Assembly (NCBI GenBank): GCA_002479245.1
Contig: DLMG01000390.1
Coordinates: 1 to 12,579, forward strand
Source: Verrucomicrobia subdivision 3 bacterium UBA7542
Lineage (GTDB): Bacteria > Verrucomicrobiota > Verrucomicrobiia > Limisphaerales > UBA11358
Direction: 5' to 3'
Length of the DNA: 12,579 bases
Under the pieces are notes generated by a model, which saw only the letters and a list, made by a program, of their open reading frames with translations, searched no databases and had not been told where the DNA came from. The position numbers and the translations under genes are program-made. Shown here in pieces: positions 9,301-12,579 of this stretch; positions within the stretch are counted from its first letter, which is position 1; every line of letters starts with the position of its first letter.

Positions 9301-12300
9301 AGGGTGTAGAAATTGTAGAAAATCGACAGCGTCCCAGTGTCCATGGCCACATTGATGACGTTGATGGTCGTGCCCGCGCCGCCGGAAGACGAGACCGGGA
9401 CGATGTTGGTGACGGCGATGGTCCCGCCCATGCCGCTGGTGGTGGTGCCGCCGCGGTTCTCCACCAGCAACACCCGCGTGCCGCTCGGACTGATCAAATG
9501 GAACACCAAATCCGACACGCGCGGATGGTTCACCCGCAGACCCACATCCACCGACGAGATGTTCTGGTCCGCCGTCACGTATATGTAATCGCTCGTCACG
9601 GCGTCGTCGAGCAACGGCACCGGGCCGGCGGAAGTGTAAATCACCTGGGCGGGCGGCGTGACCGTGCCGAGATTGGCGATGAGATAAAAATTCTGCGCCA
9701 GCACACTGCCATTGTACAACCCGACCCAGTAACGGCCTGGCGCCGGCGAGCCAATGTAAATCGAGTTGCCCGGCGCTGGCGGTGGAGTTGGCGGGTTGGT
9801 CAACCCTGCCGGCCCGAATTCATTGGTGTCCGTCAGCGTCGGGATGGAGCCGACATTGACATAAAGATCCAACGGGGGGGTCATGGATGGGGGCTGGGTA
9901 AGGTTCGTGGCCGATATCGTCAGGCTGGCCGTTCCGGAGGGCACGTCAATGTAACCATACCACCAACTCATCGGTCCGGCCGTGCCGTAAACCCCCTTGC
10001 CCAAATCCTGGTGCGGCTCGATCAACAGGTTGAAGCCAGTCACGGCGCCGGTCTGCGTCAGCGAATCGTCCACTTCGGTCAAAATCCACGGGCCAATGCC
10101 CTGTTGACCGACGGAATTGTTCAAACTGCCCGGCCCGTCCGAAGTTTGCGAGCCGAAGATGTTGTTTTGGCCGCTGTCGTCATAAATAAACGTGCGTGTT
10201 GGCGGCCCGTAGGTATTACCCAGTGAATCGTGATTGTTCAACACCACGGTCTGCGATAACCCGTTCATCTGACCGTGCGCAAGCCCGCCGATGAGATCGC
10301 CAAAATTCTGGTGTGCGATGGAGGTCGTTACCACCACCCGCTGTATTTCCATGGGATATATGGCGAGGGCGAAAATAATTCCCGGATGCACCGTGTTGTC
10401 GTCGGGAATGTTCGCCGGCAGCACCAGACCATTGACGACCTGGTCGCCGTTCGAATTCATCTGGCTGAACGGGATGTCGGTAAAGATGGGCATAAATCCG
10501 AATTCCGCCGCCTGCTGGTCCTCCGAATACACACCCACGTAATAAACCTTCCCCTGCGCTGAATTGGTGTAATAGACAAATTCCGTGCCGCCGCGGCCAA
10601 CCGATTTGTCCGCGTTGGAAATGGCGACGGGATTAAGATTCATCAACGTCGGGTCACTGCTGACGTAAAGGTCAATGTCCGCCTCCGGCCGCGTGGCATC
10701 CTCTGAATCCGAAAACACCCCCATGCGCGGAATCGAGAGCGTGTAAGGATCGAAAGTGATGAACGCGGCGTTGGTGAAGTCCGCCGGGCCGGGGTTGGTC
10801 ATCACGTAGAAATGCCACTGGTTCGTCATGCCCAGCGTGATGAGGTTCGTCCCGCCCAGTTGAATGCCATTCAGTTCCGTTCCATTGGTCGTCAGGAGGA
10901 TGGTGTTGGTGCCGAGCAGCGGCGTGCTCGCGCCGGCCAATTGATCCAACAACGGCGCGTTGGGGTTGACCACATAAGTGATTTGCTGGTCGGTTGTGGG
11001 ATTGGAGATGATCCCGAGCCCGGGCCCGACGTCCGTCACTGTTAACGCGTTGGTCACCTCGCCTTCGCCGTAGGAAAGCACCAGCGCATAATCTTGCACT
11101 ACGTTGTTGGTCTGCGCGGTGACGGCGTTGACGTTGACCAGGTAACCCTGGACGGTCACGGAAAAATTAGTACCCGCGCCCGCCGGCAGATAAACGTTTT
11201 CCACGTTGTTGATGGAATCGTAATTTGGCGTGTTCGTGGTTTCCGGCGTGTTGTAGATGTTGTCTCCCGCGATGTCGTTGCCGTAATAGATGACCGGGTT
11301 TGCCGGGTCATCGAGATTTGTCACCACGAGCACGAGGTTGTTGACCAGTTTGATGGCGGCGTTGGGGTCGCCCGGCGGGTCCGTCCACGCCAGCGTGAAA
11401 CGCAGGGGAAGGGTTTGCGCGTTGGTATTCGCGATGGTCACCTGATACTGGTGGCTGTCGCCGGTGGCCAGCGCGTTGGCCGGGCTTTGGTCAATCATCA
11501 GCATGGATTCACCGGCGCTGTTGTTCACGTTCGTCGTGATTCCCGGTGGCAGCGAATCCGGCAGGTTGATCAAGCCCCAGCCCTCGTTGTTGATCCCATT
11601 TTGAACCTGAAGGTTGTAAGCAGTACTCGTCACCCGCGCACCGTTAATGAGCATGGCCTTGAGCAACGCCGGGCTGGGCGTGGCGTGCAGCGTGTTGGTG
11701 AAATAATCCTGCATCAACGCCAGCACGCCCGACGCGTCCGCCGCCGCCATGCTCGTTCCGCTTTCATAACGGTACCAGCCACCCAGACTGTCGTTCATGC
11801 CCTCCAATACTTGATAATAATTTCCGAGGTCGTTTGTCGTCTGCACATCAACGATAAATTCGTAAATGACCGCGGTTGAAGTCGTGTTGCTGACGGCACA
11901 TTGCCAGTACGCATTGCTTGGAACCGGAGGCAGGGAAACAAAACTTGTTCCTTCCAAAACCGGCGGAACGGTGTTCGGGTCTGTCCCCGGCCAGACATAA
12001 ATCGGCAACGGGACATTGGTGCTGGTCCCGATTGAGTATGCTTCAATCATCACCTGCACTGCGTTTTTATAGACGTAAAACTCCAACGGTGGATCGGTAA
12101 ACGAACCAGGTTCCAAGATGTCATCGTATGCCGTGACGTGGTCATTGGTCGGGTTGTAATAGGCGTTTGTGTTCCATTGTTCCGATCGGGTGGAAATGAC
12201 GAACGATCCGGGGGCGACGACGTCCGGTTTGAAACGCCCGTAAGTGCCTTCGGTGCCCACGCCCACATTGCCCCGGCTGGAATATGCAGCCACTTCATAA

Positions 12301-12579
12301 CTCGTGTCCGTCTCCGGGTACCAGTACTCACTTTGGTTGCTGTTAAGATCGGTGACAATGTTGGTAATGTTACGCAACTGCTCCAGCGCCCCCACGGTAA
12401 TCACGTTCTTGGCCGTGGCCGGGGACAAAATTGTGTCCGGATTACCGCTGCCGCCTGAATCGTCACCGTTGCCGTCATTGCCCGCCGAAAACACGAACAG
12501 CACCGGCTGCGAACCCGTCACCCCCGGCAGCGCGTCGCGCACCGCCGCGTCGTAACTCGCCGCCGCCAGGTCGTAGGCG
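3339..12579 (-). CDS. Giant secreted subtilase-pectate lyase mosaic protein (5' end outside window)
   Basis: The frame is open from the window edge to a TGA at 3339-3341, giving at least 3079 codons. Residue 1 below is the GTG at 12542, but the frame continues upstream of it (AYDLAAASYDAA), so that GTG is not a start. Domains in order: S8 peptidase C-terminal part (to about 325), KP-43-type beta-barrel (340-495), PPC-like (605-690), P/Homo B (695-843), PPC-like (845-960), split second P domain (965-1774) with nested beta-sandwich, DUF642-like and LamG domains, PPC-like (1778-1893), putative Ig (1895-1988), pectate-lyase-like beta-helix (1991-2425), EF-hand-like Ca motifs (2430-2475), Ig-like (2480-2565), then PPC/FnIII-like repeats to the end. 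The signal peptide and the catalytic Asp and His of the protease must lie outside the window. By eye only about 15 Lys and 3 Cys occur, as in exported adhesin-like proteins. The predicted role is extracellular breakdown of protein and polysaccharide; the substrates are unknown. No PEP-CTERM or LPXTG motif is seen at the C-terminus. The reading frame is certain, the domain calls are good and the function is inferred. Confidence 0.95.
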   Translation of the reverse strand, partial: AYDLAAASYDAAVRDALPGVTGSQPVLFVFSAGNDGNGDDSGGSGNPDTILSPATAKNVITVGALEQLRNITNIVTDLNSNQSEYWYPETDTSYEVAAYSSRGNVGVGTEGTYGRFKPDVVAPGSFVISTRSEQWNTNAYYNPTNDHVTAYDDILEPGSFTDPPLEFYVYKNAVQVMIEAYSIGTSTNVPLPIYVWPGTDPNTVPPVLEGTSFVSLPPVPSNAYWQCAVSNTTSTAVIYEFIVDVQTTNDLGNYYQVLEGMNDSLGGWYRYESGTSMAAADASGVLALMQDYFTNTLHATPSPALLKAMLINGARVTSTAYNLQVQNGINNEGWGLINLPDSLPPGITTNVNNSAGESMLMIDQSPANALATGDSHQYQVTIANTNAQTLPLRFTLAWTDPPGDPNAAIKLVNNLVLVVTNLDDPANPVIYYGNDIAGDNIYNTPETTNTPNYDSINNVENVYLPAGAGTNFSVTVQGYLVNVNAVTAQTNNVVQDYALVLSYGEGEVTNALTVTDVGPGLGIISNPTTDQQITYVVNPNAPLLDQLAGASTPLLGTNTILLTTNGTELNGIQLGGTNLITLGMTNQWHFYVMTNPGPADFTNAAFITFDPYTLSIPRMGVFSDSEDATRPEADIDLYVSSDPTLMNLNPVAISNADKSVGRGGTEFVYYTNSAQGKVYYVGVYSEDQQAAEFGFMPIFTDIPFSQMNSNGDQVVNGLVLPANIPDDNTVHPGIIFALAIYPMEIQRVVVTTSIAHQNFGDLIGGLAHGQMNGLSQTVVLNNHDSLGNTYGPPTRTFIYDDSGQNNIFGSQTSDGPGSLNNSVGQQGIGPWILTEVDDSLTQTGAVTGFNLLIEPHQDLGKGVYGTAGPMSWWYGYIDVPSGTASLTISATNLTQPPSMTPPLDLYVNVGSIPTLTDTNEFGPAGLTNPPTPPPAPGNSIYIGSPAPGRYWVGLYNGSVLAQNFYLIANLGTVTPPAQVIYTSAGPVPLLDDAVTSDYIYVTADQNISSVDVGLRVNHPRVSDLVFHLISPSGTRVLLVENRGGTTTSGMGGTIAVTNIVPVSSSGGAGTTINVINVAMDTGTLSIFYNFYTLPDEMVIDDQSGAQIFDSGMISGSGEFNVAYANSSFLTIVMNPPSANNNEGPGDLWDYTVSALQARQTYLVLTENTNLTTTPIKFAPTPFVSAIPVTTNVVVPGWYSGFEGAIGGTPLAGSYFAGGWYVNSGSVDVLPTGVFGSTAFEGTNYLDINGNGQGTISTNVTTVAGQTYQLSFAYAPNPDARTHGTPTVTVQLQTNSNPLLTLSITKFTNTWANLGWATTSLLFTATSPSTLFAFVSQTPGVSGVLLDAIGLAPLTGNNGFEGAAAGDYAQSHYFDGWFVSANQVTVISNAALAYSGTNLLALADGQISRILPTIPGTTYTLSFAYRGPGAVALWRGESNANDSISANNPATVQDITYTNGVVGQAMVFNGTSSYIQYPASSSLDVGTSSSGFTLDTWVYWGAQEYLATLFEWNTGSGSGDASVGVQFAIAPYNGTGGPASGEGDLTANLEDTTSAFHPISSLVNVVAVGSFQHVALTYDRMSGNAVIYRNGVVVANTNLGTAFTPQTSFPLYLGWRAAGNFASPDFNALQGYLDEPTIYNRPLSASEIIAIYNQGTNGMAKYNTNAPAGIAQGLAEAQLTLNGAPQPIFFGNDTNWQTATYSFTATTTNTPLQITGLEPGMLLDSFVMTTIPTNNYDLYYQPEESLDLLDGENAEGQWQLEIQDDRVGATNPAPSLVSWQLRFNFPYTPPTITTLTNGQTITSNTVPPGGIAYYLVQVPTNADISTNILLNTTGPLNLLFDAFNPPTGILPQDYLILSAPTGGGLAILNTTSIPTNFAAGGIYYLGVQNLNSYSVNYDIQVFFHLVPPPLSLPQLPELLAIANQLFTVTNSATGGVPPLTYVLTSSVYSGPAPVIDTNGVITWTPATSQAPAVYTLTNIVTDTTTLLTATDIFHVLVVLTNGQPAFPGAEGAGGFAIGGRGGDVYHVVNLNDSGPGSLRNGIQSTFGSRTIVFDVSGAINLYSPLQINNPYFTIAGQTAPGAGITIQGLTFSAESVPGLDSAHDEVVRFVRCRPGDIYAQYFQGDSFHFIGVTNSIADHISASWSLDTVLSTTYSTNVTVQWSMIAQPLDHSAYLIGNGNAGYQEHGYGSLIRYGSGAISYLHNLYADNYSYNPRVGDDIQLDFINNVVCNWGAAAGLNEDDTADNPGGYTNYLNYRGNYFIAGSNSVNPNIAFASGVTNATFTQIYEATNLIDTNAFNIVLEGTNTDWNMFSGLLTQLASPTLITNGIPAATNDPAFAYEQVLAFAGASVAGATAAGSPAAGTSLLRDPVDTNIVANVRNKSGQIIDFISSNSFPGVYLGTNFGATYSGYSNAAVYWVAQGLTNFVGVNPWPVLDSAPQPLDSDGDGIPDYWEITLAALGTNSMNPAVPNNNHSNPDGYTDLEHYINWLAAPHALTVSNTPVDVNLYAVVGRTGNLSFGVTNGTNGTVTLGTNGYTATFMPTNDYFGFASFGFSVTNLATTNGFDVTVSVMVSITNIITSSLPLTNAVPQTNTLPAGSFTYYLVTVPYYAQLATNILISPSAPLNLWFSRAGFPTGTNTGDYILLTNSLGGSSLLGITTNFMPTNIIPGGTYYLGVQNLNGFPVNFGLEVDFYPPAPLPPPTPVPVVITITSITYTNINGTNGFLLQWQGPTNYQYQIQWTTNLLPLIAWNTVLNPTINVSVTATNGHYSFFDDGSLTGGPALMKFYRILAYPNLGLITNPGPATNTVLAGGMSQVVVAVPANAIAASNFLMAASGPLNVWFNQTNPPTGDTNAGDFLMLSATNSGVFVLTSNSVPPLVPGTNYYLGFQNPGANNVLFIFQVAFGYAPTNAVSNFSITATNGGVWLQWNGLTNYQYQVQWTTNLAPPAAWNTISNIVLTSTTGIFTFFDDGSLTGGFGPVKFYRLIAWPFMTPIPQTLSISSVTVTSVGGTNDLVLRWSAPTNYQYGIQWTTNVSLPFSNWSVIPSPVLTLTNGVYTFIDNGQTGPPASAKFFRLYEYP
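3342..4841 (-). repeat. C-terminal alternating PPC-like and FnIII-like repeat array
   Basis: In coding order this tail of the giant CDS runs: PPC-like B (4488-4841), FnIII-like 1 (4203-4454), PPC-like C (3864-4187), FnIII-like 2 (3612-3842), FnIII-like 3 (3342-3587). The FnIII-like units share PTNYQYQIQWTTNL, then W, then FFDDGSLTGG and KFYRL. PPC-like units share PAGSFTYYLVTVP and GGTYYLGVQNLNG. A further PPC-like copy (A) lies before the lyase at 6864-7211. Some similarity persists at DNA level: 27 identical bases occur at 4539-4565 and 6909-6935. The array probably serves as a stalk or surface-attachment region. Confidence 0.8.
5118..5255 (-). other. EF-hand/TSP3-like calcium-binding tail of the lyase module
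   Basis: Subregion of the giant CDS, residues 2430-2475. DSDGDGIPDYWE is a canonical DxDxDG loop, and a second, weaker loop HSNPDGYTDLEHYINW follows about 30 residues later. This pair is typical directly after secreted pectate lyases and other Planctomycetes/Verrucomicrobia enzymes. It is not a dockerin: the two loops are unlike each other, and no cohesin partner is seen. Confidence 0.8.
5268..6572 (-). other. Pectate-lyase-like parallel beta-helix domain
   Basis: Subregion of the giant CDS, residues about 1991-2425. It starts with AFPGAEGAGGFAIGGRGGDV, the usual N-terminus of secreted pectate lyases of this group, followed by VNLNDSGPGSLRNGI, RTIVFDVSG and FTIAGQTAPGAGITIQG. SIADHISASWSLDT contains the conserved Asp (residue 2125) of the Ca-site region, and LHNLYADNYSYNPRV with DFINNVVCNWG is the active-site edge. 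Family members usually read SRNPR here; this copy has Tyr (residue 2199, codon 5946-5948) in place of the first Arg. The module looks complete. It would cleave pectin-like uronates by beta-elimination if active, but that Tyr makes activity uncertain. Confidence 0.85.
7221..9650 (-). other. Second P domain split by inserted beta-sandwich, DUF642-like and LamG domains
   Basis: Subregion of the giant CDS. The P domain opens at 9423-9650 with SSVDVGLRVNHPRVSDLVFH and LISPSGTRVLLVENRGG. A middle piece, ENTNLTTTPIKFAPTPF, lies at about 9033-9105. The domain closes only at 7221-7379 with YQPEESLDLLDGENAEGQWQ and SWQLRFNF. Between these pieces lie a beta-sandwich (9114-9422), a first DUF642-like domain (8517-8990) and a second DUF642-like domain (7383-8510). 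The second DUF642-like domain is itself interrupted by a LamG domain at 7602-8294 (FTLDTWVYW, FQHVALTYD, YLDEPTIYNRPLSASEI). LamG and DUF642 folds are usually carbohydrate-binding or adhesive, so this block probably acts as a substrate-binding head. The order and motifs are seen directly; the folding into nested domains is inferred. Confidence 0.75.
10014..10460 (-). other. P/Homo B domain (first copy)
   Basis: Subregion of the giant CDS, residues about 695-843. It shows the proprotein-convertase P-domain pattern: IQRVVVTTSIAHQNFGDLIG, then TRTFIYDDSG, then SDGPGSLNNSVGQQGIGPWI and a closing GAVTGFNLLIEP strand. P domains commonly follow bacterial subtilases and metalloproteases and are thought to stabilise the protease or bind substrate. 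PPC-like modules flank it on both sides, containing ADIDLYVSSD (before) and PLDLYVNVG plus GRYWVGLYNG (after). Confidence 0.75.
11568..12579 (-). other. Subtilisin-like S8 (KP-43 type) protease domain, C-terminal part
   Basis: Subregion of the giant CDS. The motif FSAGNDG places the oxyanion-hole Asn at codon 12477-12479. YSSRG followed by GRFKPDVVAPGS is the classic region before the active site, and ESGTSMAAADASG gives the nucleophile Ser at codon 11751-11753 (residue 264). Downstream, ALLKAMLINGA and GWGLINL match the end of KP-43-type subtilases. The following beta-barrel (11058-11525) has LRFTLAWTDPPG, KLVNNLVLVV and NNVENVYLPAG. The visible catalytic residues are intact, so an active protease is likely if the N-terminal Asp and His are present beyond the window. 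An extra segment of roughly 115 residues sits between the APGS region and the catalytic Ser. Confidence 0.93.

Noticed and set aside
12540..12542. GTG as the start of the giant gene.
   Set aside because: The frame is open and subtilase-like upstream to the window edge, and the site lies inside the catalytic domain before the oxyanion Asn. A start here would remove the catalytic Asp and His.

Overview
The window holds parts of two very large, secreted, multidomain proteins. Both are encoded on the minus strand and both run off an edge of the window. A repeat-rich intergenic spacer of 483 bp lies between them (2856-3338). The long, Asn/Thr-rich, Lys- and Cys-poor mosaic style combines KP-43-like subtilase, P/Homo B, LamG, DUF642-like, PPC-like, PA14 and lamin-tail domains. 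FnIII-like units ending in 'KFYRL' follow. Together with the high GC content, this strongly suggests a Verrucomicrobiota genome, most likely the Pedosphaera/Limisphaerales group of soil or freshwater. That assignment is inferred from protein style; there is no rRNA or other marker gene in the window.

Right and centre (3339-12579, minus strand): one uninterrupted reading frame of at least 3079 codons, with its 5' end beyond the window. It begins inside a subtilisin-type (S8, KP-43-like) protease domain. It then passes through a KP-43-type beta-barrel, PPC-like modules and a P domain. A second P domain follows that is split by about 680 residues of other domains, including a LamG domain nested in a DUF642-like domain. 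The chain continues with a complete pectate-lyase-like parallel beta-helix with a Ca-binding tail, and ends in alternating PPC-like and FnIII-like repeats. A protease and a polysaccharide-lyase module thus sit in one polypeptide, and this is the main point of interest.

Middle (2856-3338): no credible gene. The spacer carries a roughly 170-bp inverted-repeat element (2925-3095). Its two hairpins have the same loop and compensated stem changes, like a REP doublet (REPIN) or MITE. The spacer also holds a perfect 20-bp palindrome and three further GC-rich hairpins, and it ends in a short AT-rich leader in front of the left gene.

Left (1-2855, minus strand): the first 951 codons of a second exported protein. 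It has a signal peptide, two ConA-like/REP-type beta-sandwich domains, a PA14 domain, two Ig-like domains and a lamin-tail domain (LTD). Its C-terminus is outside the window. Both products are probably extracellular or cell-surface proteins used on polymeric substrates. The wide spacer suggests separate transcription units rather than an operon.
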